A stretch of 64,000 nucleotides of DNA from Burkholderiaceae bacterium (GCA_004323695.1 SCRU01000059.1:1-64000); one strand, 5' to 3'; positions 10,883 through 19,866 are shown, counted from the first letter of the stretch. Notes: generated from the sequence alone by a model not told the origin. A program made the numbers and translations.

Positions 10883-12283
10883 TCATCCGCCTTGACGCTC
10901 TGCGTGCGAGCCATCATCCTCGGGCGGTTCGGATAAGAGTGGTGCAACAACCTGGCTGATGTGCGCCATGTTCTCTGAAGATGCGCGGCGCATGGGTGCC
11001 GATAGGCGATCATCCTTGCTGGCTCGCTCCCAGAAATCGTGAGCCGCCAGAAATGCTTGGTCCCAGATGTCGCCCCTCGCCCCAAGCGTCTGGAACGACG
11101 GATTCACGAGGTTAAGTTCTGGATCGATACCGCCGCCCATCTGAGCGTACATCATGGGCAGCATGTCGTACGCCGGCGCGAGATGCGTTGGGTGGCCGAG
11201 CTCATCGGTCATCAGCGACAAGTTCTCGAAGTGACGATCGTTATTGCCGATGAGCTCGGAAAATGCAGTAAGAACAAAAATGGTTCTCACCGCGCTGTCT
11301 TCAAGGATCCTGGACTGCTCACAGCGCTGCGCGAATGCCGGCCAGTTGTCCCTCCTACCAAACAACTCATCGTCAATGGCTCCAGCGGAGATCATCCCGC
11401 GTCGGCCAAATCGTCCAATGCGATCGAATCGACCCACCTCGAGGTATCCAAAGCCGGTGCTTTCGACATAGCGCGCTACGGCAGCAGGGACGCCCGTGTC
11501 TCTGAGTGCTCGAAGGGCCAACTCCTCCAGCACCAGCAACTCGGCAGATCTCGTCCCAGCTCTGGCGAACTTCACGATCAGGTGGCCTCGCTCCTGCGTC
11601 TCGCATGTGAATTTCGGCTGCTCGCCGCCGCTGCTACCGGAGCCGACCCTGGTGCGCGTCGTCTCGTTGGCCAGTTCCCAATAGGCTTGCTCGACCTTGC
11701 CGGGTGGAATTGGCACGCCTTGGCGCGAAGTCATGTGGGCTGCGAACGAATCTTGCCCCCAGATCAGAGATCCGGGCGTATCGGCTCCAAAGGCGCAAAG
11801 AAATTTGATCCGGTGATCGTCTGACCAGTCCCGCAGCGACGCCGGGACATCGATCTCGTTGGCCACGATCCTGGCCAACTTGGCACCAAGGTATCCGCTG
11901 GGGGCCGCGAAAGCCATTGCCGGCGGCAATCCCTCGTACAGGCGGTTTCCTGTATGACCAGATTCGACCCACGTTCCACCACCACGTAGGAAACTTGCCG
12001 CTCCAACCTGGGCCACATGGCCGTCTTCGCCTACGCGGTAAATCGGCTGGGGGGAGAAAACCACCTCCTGTCGCAGCAAGGCGTACCGCGGCGTGCGCAC
12101 GCCCGGCTCACGAAACCGGATGATGTTTGGGATTTTCTGAATAGTTCGTGAAAGAGTGGGCTGACTCGAATCCAGGAGCCGAAGCAATTCACCGCTTGAG
12201 CGAGGACCACGCCAAAGAGCTTCGCGAATCGCCGTGGCGCGCTCAGTCTCTTGTTCCCTTGCCAAGGTCTGTGAGGAATTCAT
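10883..12283 (-). CDS. HipA-family kinase, YjjJ type
   Basis: The 466-residue protein has an N-terminal winged-helix part (SSGELLRLLDSSQPTLSRTIQKI) followed by a HipA-like kinase with SGGEQPKF, VGRFDRIG and the catalytic NNDRHFENLSL and PAYDMLPMMY motifs. HipA kinases phosphorylate proteins such as glutamyl-tRNA synthetase and arrest growth; YjjJ-type members carry their own DNA-binding domain instead of a separate HipB. No HipB is adjacent, consistent with that. A palindrome immediately upstream of the start suggests self-regulation. Confidence 0.85.
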   Translation of the reverse strand: MNSSQTLAREQETERATAIREALWRGPRSSGELLRLLDSSQPTLSRTIQKIPNIIRFREPGVRTPRYALLRQEVVFSPQPIYRVGEDGHVAQVGAASFLRGGGTWVESGHTGNRLYEGLPPAMAFAAPSGYLGAKLARIVANEIDVPASLRDWSDDHRIKFLCAFGADTPGSLIWGQDSFAAHMTSRQGVPIPPGKVEQAYWELANETTRTRVGSGSSGGEQPKFTCETQERGHLIVKFARAGTRSAELLVLEELALRALRDTGVPAAVARYVESTGFGYLEVGRFDRIGRFGRRGMISAGAIDDELFGRRDNWPAFAQRCEQSRILEDSAVRTIFVLTAFSELIGNNDRHFENLSLMTDELGHPTHLAPAYDMLPMMYAQMGGGIDPELNLVNPSFQTLGARGDIWDQAFLAAHDFWERASKDDRLSAPMRRASSENMAHISQVVAPLLSEPPEDDGSHAERQGG

Positions 12284-12292
12284 TTTGCGTAA

Positions 12293-12307
12293 ATCGAATC
12301 GTTCGAT
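12293..12307. promoter_or_regulatory. Palindrome upstream of the HipA-like gene
   Basis: The sequence ATCGAA-TCG-TTCGAT is a perfect 6-bp inverted repeat centred about 17 bases before the start codon of the HipA-like gene. Its position in the leader and the kinase's own HTH domain suggest an autoregulatory operator. It shares TTCG/CGAA half-sites with other repeats in the window. Confidence 0.5.
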
Positions 12308-12386
12308 GAATAGTTGAAAGTATAGTTGACCCCAAATAAGCTACCAAGTTCACGGAAGCGCCACACCAGCGGGCGTGTGATTTATA

Positions 12387-12402
12387 CTGGATGGATGACC
12401 AG
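12387..12402. promoter_or_regulatory. LexA-type box on the umuD start
   Basis: CTG-N10-CAG, extended to ACTGG-N8-CCAGT, matches the outline of a gammaproteobacterial or plasmid-borne LexA box although the centre is GC-richer than usual. It covers the umuD ATG at 12395. A TATACT sequence at 12383-12388 could be the -10. If transcription starts here, the mRNA would be nearly leaderless; otherwise umuD may start elsewhere. Confidence 0.6.
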
Positions 12403-12844
12403 TGTCAGTTTCATCTCCATCCCAGCCGCCCTAGCGCCGCCCCCGCTTCGTCTGCCGATGGTGGAGGGCCGGCTGCCCGCGGGCTTCCCGTCGCCCGCCG
12501 ACGACTTCGCCATGAAGCGGCTGGACCTGAACGATCTGCTCATCACGCACCCGCTGGCCACCTTCTACTGGCAGGTCAGCGGCAAGTCCATGGTCGAAGC
12601 CGGCATCGACGATGGAGACATCTTGGTCGTGAACCGGGCGCTGCGGCCCGCCCACCGCAGCATCGTGGTGGCCCAAGTCGATGGCGGCTTCACCGTGAAG
12701 TACCTGCACAAGCGGGCTGATCGCGTCAAGCTCGTGCCAGCGAACCCGACCTACCCGGAAATCGTGCTCAAGGAAGGCCAGGAACTGGTGATCTGCGGCG
12801 TGGTGACCAGCGCGATCAAGCGGTTTGTCGGTCACGAGAAATAA
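12395..12844 (+). CDS. umuD: UmuD-like protein, subunit of DNA polymerase V
   Basis: The 149-residue product matches UmuD: cleavage region PAGFPSPADDF, catalytic serine in SGKSMVEAGI, and catalytic lysine in FTVKYLHK. RecA-stimulated self-cleavage gives UmuD', which joins UmuC for translesion synthesis. The cleavage site reads Ala-Gly instead of the Cys-Gly of E. coli UmuD. The ATG at 12395 fits the family length; it lies in the LexA-type box. Its TAA overlaps the ATG of an XRE gene, so umuD is separated from umuC by two genes. Confidence 0.9.
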   Translation: MTSVSFISIPAALAPPPLRLPMVEGRLPAGFPSPADDFAMKRLDLNDLLITHPLATFYWQVSGKSMVEAGIDDGDILVVNRALRPAHRSIVVAQVDGGFTVKYLHKRADRVKLVPANPTYPEIVLKEGQELVICGVVTSAIKRFVGHEK

Positions 12845-13377
12845 TGCTTAGACTTCTGACCATGGATTCATTTGTGAGTATTGGGAACAGTGTGAGGTCA
12901 TTGCGCAAGGCCAAGAGCCTGTCGCAAGGACAACTCGCGAGCGATGCCAACGTCAGTCGCACGACTCTCGTTCAGATCGAGCAAGGGAAGAGTGCACAAC
13001 TCTCAAGCCTGGGATCTGTTCTTCGGGTTGTAGGCGGCCACTTGAACATATCGAACGATTCGCCCGAAGTCTCTAAGCGGCGGCAAGCGCGTGCAGCGAA
13101 TGAGCTCAAGCTCGCAGCGTCCAGAGAAAAGCACTTGAAAATTGCACTCAAGTTCGCCCTTGGAGACGCGGATTCCGTGGCCTTGAAGGAGGACGCTTTG
13201 CGTCTGGTCGACATGTGGCAGCAGCAGGAGCTTTGCAGCCTGGTCTACATTGAAAAGTGGCGGCAGATCCTGAATGCTGAGCCAAGTCAGATTGCTCGGA
13301 ACCTTGCATCGTCGATGGACGATGAGTGGGGCCCTGCGCTGCGGCAAAACACGCCATTTGCGATGTCGGCCGCGTGA
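12844..13377 (+). CDS. XRE-family HTH regulator inside the umuDC operon
   Basis: The 177-residue product has an N-terminal Cro/CI-type HTH (SLRKAKSLSQGQLASDANVS) and a helical C-terminal domain of unknown type. Its ATG overlaps the umuD stop as TAATG, so it is translationally coupled; an alternative ATG is at 12862. Base composition is lower in GC than the flanking umuD and SRAP genes, which suggests separate acquisition. It may regulate the operon or act as an antitoxin-like factor. Confidence 0.75.
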   Translation: MLRLLTMDSFVSIGNSVRSLRKAKSLSQGQLASDANVSRTTLVQIEQGKSAQLSSLGSVLRVVGGHLNISNDSPEVSKRRQARAANELKLAASREKHLKIALKFALGDADSVALKEDALRLVDMWQQQELCSLVYIEKWRQILNAEPSQIARNLASSMDDEWGPALRQNTPFAMSAA

Positions 13378-13378
13378 A

Positions 13379-14068
13379 ATGTGCAACCTCTACGAATCTC
13401 CCACACCCGAGCAGATCGCCGTTGAGTTTGGCGTGTCCGCCCCAGTGCAGGGCGATCTGTGGGCCAAGACCATCGCCCCCCTCAAGCCCGGCCCGTTCAT
13501 CCCGGCGAATGGCGTCATGCGAGTCGGCCAGTGGGGCATGATCCCGCCCGGTTCTGCCACGCGCCGGCCTGTGAACCCCAGAACCGTCCGCCCGCTCTCC
13601 ACCAACAATGCCCGCCGCGAGGGCATGGCTACCGCGATGACCTATCGCGGGCCGTGGAAGGCGGGACAGCGCTGCCTGATCCCCGCGGTGTCCTTTGACG
13701 AACCCTACTGGGGCACCGGCAAGAACATCTGGTGGCGCTTCTGGCGCGCCGACGGCAAGCCCTGGGCGCTTGCCGGCCTGTGGTCCGAGTGGACTGATCC
13801 GGCCACCGGCGAGGTCGTGCCCAGCTACACCATGATCACGCAAAACTGCGACGCGCACCCGCTCTTGCGTCTCATGCACCGGCCTGACCCGCAGCTGGCG
13901 CACGACCAGCAGGACAAACGCGCCGTGGTGCCCATCGAGCGCGATCACTGGGACCAGTGGCTGGGTGGCACCCAAGCGCAGGCCGAGCAGCTGATCCGCC
14001 TGCCGGCCATCGAGTTGTTTCGGCACGGCGCGGCAGACCCTGAGAAGCAGGTAGCGCTGCCAGTTTGA
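13379..14068 (+). CDS. SRAP (HMCES/YedK) family abasic-site protein
   Basis: The 229-residue protein begins MCNLYE, placing the catalytic cysteine at residue 2 after Met removal, as in HMCES/YedK proteins that crosslink to abasic sites in single-stranded DNA. The RPLSTNNARREG and CLIPAVSFDEPYWG segments and the late LMHRPD fit the family. The track start is 35 codons too early. It sits between umuD and umuC, so abasic-site protection and translesion synthesis are probably co-induced. Confidence 0.92.
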   Translation: MCNLYESPTPEQIAVEFGVSAPVQGDLWAKTIAPLKPGPFIPANGVMRVGQWGMIPPGSATRRPVNPRTVRPLSTNNARREGMATAMTYRGPWKAGQRCLIPAVSFDEPYWGTGKNIWWRFWRADGKPWALAGLWSEWTDPATGEVVPSYTMITQNCDAHPLLRLMHRPDPQLAHDQQDKRAVVPIERDHWDQWLGGTQAQAEQLIRLPAIELFRHGAADPEKQVALPV

Positions 14069-14082
14069 GGGCGGGCCGCGCC

Positions 14083-15378
14083 ATGTACGCTCTCGTCGAT
14101 GGGAACAACTTCTATTCCAGTTGCGAAATCGTGTTTCGCCCCAGCCTGCTGGGCGTCCCGCTGATCGTTGCGAGCAACAATGACGGCTGCGCGATCTCGC
14201 GCAGCGACGAGGCCAAGTCCTTGGGCATCAAGATGGGCCAGCCCTTGTTCGAGGTCCGGCGCCAGTTCCCGGACGCCGGCGTGGTCATCGTCTCGGCGAA
14301 CTTCGCGCTGTACGGCGACATCTCCAACCGCATGATGGGCATCGCGGCGGGGCTGGGCCCGCAGCAGGAAATTTACTCAATAGATGAGTGTTTCTCCAGC
14401 TTGGCCGGCATGAGCGGCGATCTGAGCCAGCGCGCGCGGCGCATGCGTGAACGGATCTTGCAATGGATCGGGATCCCAACGGGCATCGGCATCGGCCCGA
14501 CGAAGACCCTGGCAAAACTCGCGAACCACGTCGCCAAGTCCGCGGCGCGCAAGCCCGGCAGCTACCCGGGCGAGTTCGCCCACGTGTGCAACCTGGCCGC
14601 CCTGCCATCGTCCGACTTCGAGGCCTTGCTGGACGCGACCGACCTGGGCGAGATCTGGGGCATCGGCCCGCGCATCGGGGCGCAGCTGCGCGGCGAGGGC
14701 CTGAACACCGCCCTGGACGTGGTCCGCATGGATCCAGCCATGGTGCGCCGGCGCTGGTCCGTGGTGCTGGAGCGCACGGTGCGCGAGCTGCAGGGCCAGC
14801 CATGCATCGCGCTGGAGGATGCGCCGCCACCTAAACGCGAGATCGCCTGCACGCGCAGCTTTGGGCACCCGGTCACAGCCCTGGAGCCCATGCTGCAGGC
14901 GGTGAGCGAGTTCGCGGCCCTCGCCGGCAAGAAGCTGCGCTCGCAGGGGAGCAGGGCCGGCCAGATGCTGGTGTTCGCCCACACCAGTCCATTCCGGCCT
15001 GGCAGGAGCTATTCCAAGGCCGTGACGCTAGCGCTGCGCCGGCCCAGCAGCAGCACGCTGGACCTGGTGGCCACCGCCGCGCGCGGCATGCGCACGATCT
15101 ACCGGCCTGGCGTGCAGTTCATGAAAGCCGGCATCATGCTGCTCGATCTGGTGCCAGAGGGCTGCCAGCAAGGCGAGCTGGCGCTGGACAGCGACGCCCA
15201 GGCGTCAGGACGATTGATGAGCGCCGTCGACGCGATCAACGACCGCTACGGCCGCGGTGCGATCCGGGTGGCCAGTGCTGGCGTGCAGGCGCGGGTGCGC
15301 GAGTGGGAGATGCGCCAGGAGATGCGCACGCCGGACTACACCACCAGGTGGAAGGATCTGCCGGTGGCGCGGGCGTGA
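14083..15378 (+). CDS. umuC: UmuC-like DNA polymerase V catalytic subunit
   Basis: The 431-residue Y-family polymerase has YALVDGNNFYSSCE with the first catalytic aspartate (Asp6) and YSIDECF with the second acidic pair near residue 100. The fingers/thumb helix-hairpin-helix region (LGEIWGIGPRIGAQL) and little-finger domain follow. The start at 14083 is 6 codons inside the track ORF and 14 bases after the SRAP stop. Length matches the family, so it appears intact. Confidence 0.93.
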   Translation: MYALVDGNNFYSSCEIVFRPSLLGVPLIVASNNDGCAISRSDEAKSLGIKMGQPLFEVRRQFPDAGVVIVSANFALYGDISNRMMGIAAGLGPQQEIYSIDECFSSLAGMSGDLSQRARRMRERILQWIGIPTGIGIGPTKTLAKLANHVAKSAARKPGSYPGEFAHVCNLAALPSSDFEALLDATDLGEIWGIGPRIGAQLRGEGLNTALDVVRMDPAMVRRRWSVVLERTVRELQGQPCIALEDAPPPKREIACTRSFGHPVTALEPMLQAVSEFAALAGKKLRSQGSRAGQMLVFAHTSPFRPGRSYSKAVTLALRRPSSSTLDLVATAARGMRTIYRPGVQFMKAGIMLLDLVPEGCQQGELALDSDAQASGRLMSAVDAINDRYGRGAIRVASAGVQARVREWEMRQEMRTPDYTTRWKDLPVARA

Positions 15379-15408
15379 TGGTCCAAACACCGAGTGGCTA
15401 ACCTCGCG

Positions 15409-15642
15409 TCATGGCCGAGGCATTGGAGCTCGGTCAGAAGCATCATGTGCTTCGGCATCGCCGTCCAGCGGCAGAATCAGGATCCCCGCCGCATCGGCGG
15501 CGATGCGCAGGTCGGCGCGCAGGCTCTCGGCGCTGGCCTCGGACCAGCCGGGCATGACGTACCGGTACATCACGGACTCGATGCGCGTTGCCGTGGGCAG
15601 GTCGCAGTTCAGCAGACCGGCAATGACTTTGGGTGTGCTCAT
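15409..15642 (-). CDS. Hypothetical protein, 77 residues
   Basis: A small protein with a strong ribosome site (GAGGAG, six bases before ATG) on the minus strand. It starts 18 bases after the stop of the DUF262 gene and is probably the last member of that operon. It ends in APMPRP, resembling the PRG-type tails. Opposite-strand ORFs here are shadows. Confidence 0.65.
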   Translation of the reverse strand: MSTPKVIAGLLNCDLPTATRIESVMYRYVMPGWSEASAESLRADLRIAADAAGILILPLDGDAEAHDASDRAPMPRP

Positions 15643-15660
15643 GTTTCTCCTCGTCGATAG

Positions 15661-16593
15661 TCATGCCCCGGAATAGGTGGGGCGCAGTGATGGCTCGTTC
15701 TGCGTCTCTTCCGGGCCTGTGGCTCTTGCTGCAGGCAAGGCGTATTCAGCTGCAATTGCAACACAGTGCTGATTCGCTTGCTCGACCAATTCCGGCTGAT
15801 TTCGAATCCGATTGTGGAATGCAGTCGCCTCGTTCTCAATGAACGCAAAGAACATTGGATGCACACTTTCGCCACCAAGAATCTTCTTGGCGAGGGTTGC
15901 ATTTTCCATCTGAAACCCCAAGCGCTCGCCGGCCAGTACCATGACTGCTTGCGATTGTCCGTAGTTCATGTTTTCACTCCTTCTTGTTTGATCGCGCAGC
16001 CGCCGCACCCGATCCAATTCATCGGAACCATGGACGGTTCCTCCAGAGTTGAGGTCGATATAGAACTGCAAGAGGTCGGCCCGATTTTCGAATTCGTACA
16101 CGGATATTTTTAGCGTGTAGCGCGACGGATCGAAAGGCGAGCCTTTTAGGTTCGAGGCACACAAATCGCCAAACACTTGGGAATTCCCATTCATGAACTT
16201 ACGGACGGCAGTTAATCGCTGAAGTCCATCGACGCATTGAAATGTATTCGGGGGAATGTCACCAGACTTTGTATCGCGGCTCCACCCTGGGCAGTTGAAA
16301 ATGATGGAGCGCGGCGCAATGCCTCGCAGGAGAGATTCGACGTACCTGACTTGCTGCTCATCTGTCCAAACGTGCCCACGCTGGAAATCAGGCTCCAATT
16401 CCAGGGTGCCGCCCATTTCTGCCATATCCGAGCTTTGACGGGTTATGAACTCTTCGACATGGCTTAACTGGACATCGACCTCGTAGGTAGCCTTGGCCAA
16501 TGGCCGCACGAGAGCGTACAGGGCTTTATGCGCATCGCTCAGTGAGAGCCAATGCTTATCAGACAGGTGATGTGGTTTGTTCGGGCGGGTCAT
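15661..16593 (-). CDS. DUF262 (GmrSD N-terminal-like) protein
   Basis: The 310-residue product has the DUF262 hallmarks PDFQRGHVWTDEQQVRYVES, FQCVDGLQRLTAVRKF and DLNSGGTVHGSDELDR. DUF262 is found in type IV restriction enzymes such as GmrSD and in other defence or NTP-sensing proteins, where the DGQR-like motif binds or hydrolyses nucleotides; here it reads DGLQR. No C-terminal HNH (DUF1524) domain is fused. The start is 13 bases after the AAA ATPase stop, so both are in one operon and may act as a pair. Confidence 0.85.
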   Translation of the reverse strand: MTRPNKPHHLSDKHWLSLSDAHKALYALVRPLAKATYEVDVQLSHVEEFITRQSSDMAEMGGTLELEPDFQRGHVWTDEQQVRYVESLLRGIAPRSIIFNCPGWSRDTKSGDIPPNTFQCVDGLQRLTAVRKFMNGNSQVFGDLCASNLKGSPFDPSRYTLKISVYEFENRADLLQFYIDLNSGGTVHGSDELDRVRRLRDQTRRSENMNYGQSQAVMVLAGERLGFQMENATLAKKILGGESVHPMFFAFIENEATAFHNRIRNQPELVEQANQHCVAIAAEYALPAARATGPEETQNEPSLRPTYSGA

Positions 16594-16606
16594 TGTGCTG
16601 TCCTTT

Positions 16607-17884
16607 CTAACCCCTTGGCGCCCCAACAGGCTCATCCTCTGGAACATCATCGCGCAGCGTGGAAACGCCCTGCCCCGGCTCTTGGGCTTGAATGGTTGCA
16701 CGGCTGTCCCAATTCACGAGCTCCTCCTGAAGCCAGTCCAGGTAAAACGGATCCTCTATCTCATACTCGCCTCGGCCCTTGGAGACAACCAGCTGAATGT
16801 CGTTGCTCATCAGGCGGCGCAACGATCCCTGGATCTGCGCTGGCGTGGGAGTCATACCGATCTCGGCCTTGAATTTGGCGCGCGAAGGTGCGGAAAAGAG
16901 CTGAAGAACCTTGGGATTGCGGCCGTCACGATGCTCGATCGCATCGACCACAATCTCGCGTAGCACAGCCAGGTCCAGCACGGAGAGCTCCGCAAGGCGC
17001 TGACGCATACCCGAGTTTTCCCCCGTCGCCTGCGCAGCCTTTTGGGCAAACGCGACAATGTCGGTGGCGTTGGTCTGGATCATGTCCATCACGGCGGTCC
17101 AGAAGATTCGCGGGTTCCGATCGGTCAGCGCAAAAGCCTCACGCATGTGCTTGAGGCTCAGCTTAGGGACGCCTCCCATGATGCGGTCGATGTTGAGCCG
17201 CCAGTGTTCCAGGAAGGCATCTCCAAGGGGCGGGAATTCCTGCTGCTGGGCGAAGTTGTAAAGCGGTGACTTGATGCGGCTGAAGATCTCGGTCAGGCGC
17301 GATTGAGATGACCCCGTGAATACCGAGCAGACCTTGTCTCGGCGCTCGTCCAGCAGCGTGCGCAGCGATCGGATGAAGGTCTCGTGTTCAGGCTTGAGCG
17401 CCAGTGTCTGTACTTCGTCGAAAACGAAGAGAATCTTTTTCCCGCCATGCTTGCACACGGCATCCGTGAGCTGGCGCAGATTGAACAGGATCGATTCCTC
17501 GGCCTGGGGCTTGTCCAGTGAGCCTTTGACGTCGAGCTTGGCGACGCCTATGTTCACCCCGAAAGTCACGTCTGCCTTGCCGCGTGACATCGCCTCACGC
17601 ATCTTTGCAAGCAAGTTGGACTCTCCTGCCGCACGCAGGATCGCATAGCGCATGCTCAGAGCGGGCGACTCGTTGTTGTCCCAGAAGTTGACATAGATGG
17701 GGAACAGCCCGGCCGCATCCGCAGCAGGCAGGACGTCCTTTGTCATGAACTCCGTCTTGCCTTTGCCGCGCGGGGCAAACAGCACCATGGAGTGCGCACC
17801 TACGACCTCGAACATCCGGATGTAATGCTGGGCCAGGTCGGTGCGCGGCCAGTGCCAATCGACGGGTTTGCGGGCGGTCGCCAT
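16607..17884 (-). CDS. AAA+ / ORC-like ATPase with PRG tail
   Basis: The 425-residue protein has Walker A FAPRGKGKT (about residue 36) and Walker B ILFVFDEVQ followed by a sensor-1 segment VFTGSSQSRL, then a C-terminal winged-helix region (TPAQIQGSLRRLMSNDIQLVVSKG). This resembles STAND/ORC-like ATPases that load or signal on DNA or sense phage. It is second in a minus-strand operon leading to the DUF262 gene. The last residues are VGAPRG, the C-terminal peptide seen on many proteins at 43.8-52.4 kb. Confidence 0.8.
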   Translation of the reverse strand: MATARKPVDWHWPRTDLAQHYIRMFEVVGAHSMVLFAPRGKGKTEFMTKDVLPAADAAGLFPIYVNFWDNNESPALSMRYAILRAAGESNLLAKMREAMSRGKADVTFGVNIGVAKLDVKGSLDKPQAEESILFNLRQLTDAVCKHGGKKILFVFDEVQTLALKPEHETFIRSLRTLLDERRDKVCSVFTGSSQSRLTEIFSRIKSPLYNFAQQQEFPPLGDAFLEHWRLNIDRIMGGVPKLSLKHMREAFALTDRNPRIFWTAVMDMIQTNATDIVAFAQKAAQATGENSGMRQRLAELSVLDLAVLREIVVDAIEHRDGRNPKVLQLFSAPSRAKFKAEIGMTPTPAQIQGSLRRLMSNDIQLVVSKGRGEYEIEDPFYLDWLQEELVNWDSRATIQAQEPGQGVSTLRDDVPEDEPVGAPRG

Positions 17885-17946
17885 GTTCTATGCCATCACC
17901 TGCGCTAACGCCGGCGTGCTGGATTCAGAAGGAGCCTGCATTGCTT

Positions 17947-18300
17947 TCAACTCCTTCGGGCCTCCGAGGTCGGATTGTCTGCCCCAACCTGCTCCTGGGC
18001 CTTGTGAACTTGATCCCAAATCTTTGCGGGAATGACGTTCCAGCCGCCGTAGATTTGCGCCCAGGAGGCGCTTTGAGGTTGCAGCTTGAGCAATGCCTCG
18101 AAGCAGTCGTTGTAGGTGCCACGAGCCCTTTCCTGCCACGCGCAATCCTGAGCGACCACATACTCTTCGTACCCCGGGACAGGCGCACCCTCCTTCCAGC
18201 CGCAATCCCGCAGTGCCTCGGCCAGCCCGGCTGGGGCGGCCAGCACGCGGTACCCGGTATCCGTAGTGAAACTGCGTTTCATGTCTCTGAGTGAACTCAT
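17947..18300 (-). CDS. Hypothetical protein, 117 residues
   Basis: The product is rich in tryptophan and aromatic residues (GWKEGAPVPGYEEYVVAQDCAW) and ends in EARRS. AGGAG lies nine bases before the ATG at 18300; the longer track ORF begins in AT-rich promoter sequence and is unlikely. It is the first gene of the operon that continues with the ATPase and DUF262 genes. Function unknown. Confidence 0.65.
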   Translation of the reverse strand: MSSLRDMKRSFTTDTGYRVLAAPAGLAEALRDCGWKEGAPVPGYEEYVVAQDCAWQERARGTYNDCFEALLKLQPQSASWAQIYGGWNVIPAKIWDQVHKAQEQVGADNPTSEARRS

Positions 18301-18490
18301 GGTCGGAATCTCCTGGTTGCTCGTCCTCAGCGGAATCCGCTGATTAGGATGAATTATTCCACGGAAACTAATTAGCAGAACGAAAATAATTCCCAATAAA
18401 GCTGGGCCACAAACATGGCTTGCGCTGCCTCGGTTGATCGTCTTGTATTGGACTAATTTTCCCGGATGGGAAAGTAAATTCTTCACGGGC

Positions 18491-18520
18491 CTTGACGTAA
18501 ACGAGTCAAAATTGCAATAA
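18491..18520 (+). promoter_or_regulatory. Promoter with overlapping inverted repeat for the ParB-like gene
   Basis: TTGACG (18491-18496), an 18-bp spacer and AATAAT (18515-18520) make a plausible sigma-70 promoter about 75 bases before the ParB-like gene. The -35 lies inside TTGAC-N8-GTCAA (18491-18508), a perfect inverted repeat that could be an operator for autorepression. Confidence 0.6.
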
Positions 18521-18594
18521 TCCTTATGTTTCGTATCATAACCTCATCACGAAGCATATTTCTTGATCAAACTCGACGAGAACAAGGACACCAA

Positions 18595-19554
18595 ATGAAA
18601 AATGACAGCACAGAATGCACCGACATCGATCGGCAATTCCAGGGTGTCCTGGAATTCCAGACCGAGATCGTCCCCGCCTCGCACAAGACGCTCATGAACT
18701 CCATCGTGGCCGTGAAGGCAGAGATGTTGATGGTGGATGTGAACGATCTACGAGTGCTGGATGGTTTCAATCCCCGCATCCAGGACGAGCGGTACCACGC
18801 TCACGTTCGGACCATTGCCGACTCCATCAAGGAAAACGGCTACTACCCGGACAAGCCCTTGGCCGGGTACGGTGGGCTGGACGGCCGCAAACCGGTGATC
18901 TACGTCACCGATGGTTTTTGTCGCACGGCAGCCCTGAAGTTGGCAATCTCCGAGGGCGCCCCCATCAGCGAAGTGCCTTTGGTTCTCAAGGATAAGTCCA
19001 CCACCATGGAGGACCTGACGGTCGCCTTCGTGGTGAGCAACAAGGGCAAAAACCTCACACCGATGGAACTGGCCATCGTGTGCAAGCGACTGGTTGGCTT
19101 CGGCTGGACGGTTCAACGCATCGCCGAGAAGGTCCAGATCACTGTCGAATACGTGAGCCAGCTGCTCACGCTCGCCGGCGCACCGCGGCACATCCGTGAA
19201 ATGGTGCAAAGCGGCGAAGTAACCGCCGCGCTGGCGATCGAGACCATGCGCAAGCATGGCGCCGATGCTGGCGAGGCCCTCAACGCCGGTCTGGCAGCGG
19301 CCAAGGCTACGGGCAAGACGCGGCTGACCAAGAAGTTCATGCCAGCACAAGTCCAGCGCAAGTTCTTCATCAAGAATGCGCCACAGATGTTCAGTGTGAT
19401 GGAGCGCATTCGCGCCCTGGCGTCCTACGGCGCCATGCCACCCGACATTCGATCTGCTATCGATGACCTGGTGAAGGGCGCCGCGATTGCGGCTGAACCC
19501 AAGAGCGAGCCCGGTGTCAAGGGCAACACTTCCGGCTCGGAAGCCAACCCGTGA
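18595..19554 (+). CDS. ParB/KorB-like DNA-binding protein
   Basis: The 319-residue product has a ParB N-terminal domain (LRVLDGFNPRIQDERY, then DGFCRTAALKLAI in place of the GERR box) and a central HTH (QRIAEKVQITVEYVSQLLTLA). Such proteins bind centromere-like sites for partition or repress operons, as KorB does. No ParA is adjacent, so a global-regulator role is as likely as partition. AAGGA lies before the ATG at 18595; the track's earlier start is in the promoter region. Confidence 0.85.
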   Translation: MKNDSTECTDIDRQFQGVLEFQTEIVPASHKTLMNSIVAVKAEMLMVDVNDLRVLDGFNPRIQDERYHAHVRTIADSIKENGYYPDKPLAGYGGLDGRKPVIYVTDGFCRTAALKLAISEGAPISEVPLVLKDKSTTMEDLTVAFVVSNKGKNLTPMELAIVCKRLVGFGWTVQRIAEKVQITVEYVSQLLTLAGAPRHIREMVQSGEVTAALAIETMRKHGADAGEALNAGLAAAKATGKTRLTKKFMPAQVQRKFFIKNAPQMFSVMERIRALASYGAMPPDIRSAIDDLVKGAAIAAEPKSEPGVKGNTSGSEANP

Positions 19555-19560
19555 CATATC

Positions 19561-19848
19561 ATGGAGCGCGGCCATAACTGGGGTGCAGGATGCACTGTAG
19601 GCGCTGTAGTCGTCAGCGGGTCCTACATAGGCAAGATTGTCGCCGTTCGTCCCCGTTCATTCGACGCTGAGTTCGAGCACACGCAGCCATTGACGACCTC
19701 TGTGCCAAAAATCACTGGCGGAGAGATTGTTGTGACCATTACGCACTTCAAACGTCGCTTCCGCCGGCGCGACGGCCGCAGCATGGGCGGCAAAATTTGC
19801 TACTGGGCCAACCCTCCTGCACCAGGTATTCAAGGAGAGCCCAAATGA
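19561..19848 (+). CDS. Hypothetical basic protein, 95 residues
   Basis: A small arginine-rich protein with a predicted beta-barrel-like N-terminal half (GAVVVSGSYIGKIVAVRPRSF). It begins six bases after the ParB-like stop, so it is probably co-transcribed. The basic stretch FKRRFRRRDGR suggests nucleic acid contact. No family recognised. Confidence 0.6.
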   Translation: MERGHNWGAGCTVGAVVVSGSYIGKIVAVRPRSFDAEFEHTQPLTTSVPKITGGEIVVTITHFKRRFRRRDGRSMGGKICYWANPPAPGIQGEPK

Positions 19849-19866
19849 GCATCGCTTACTGAACCC

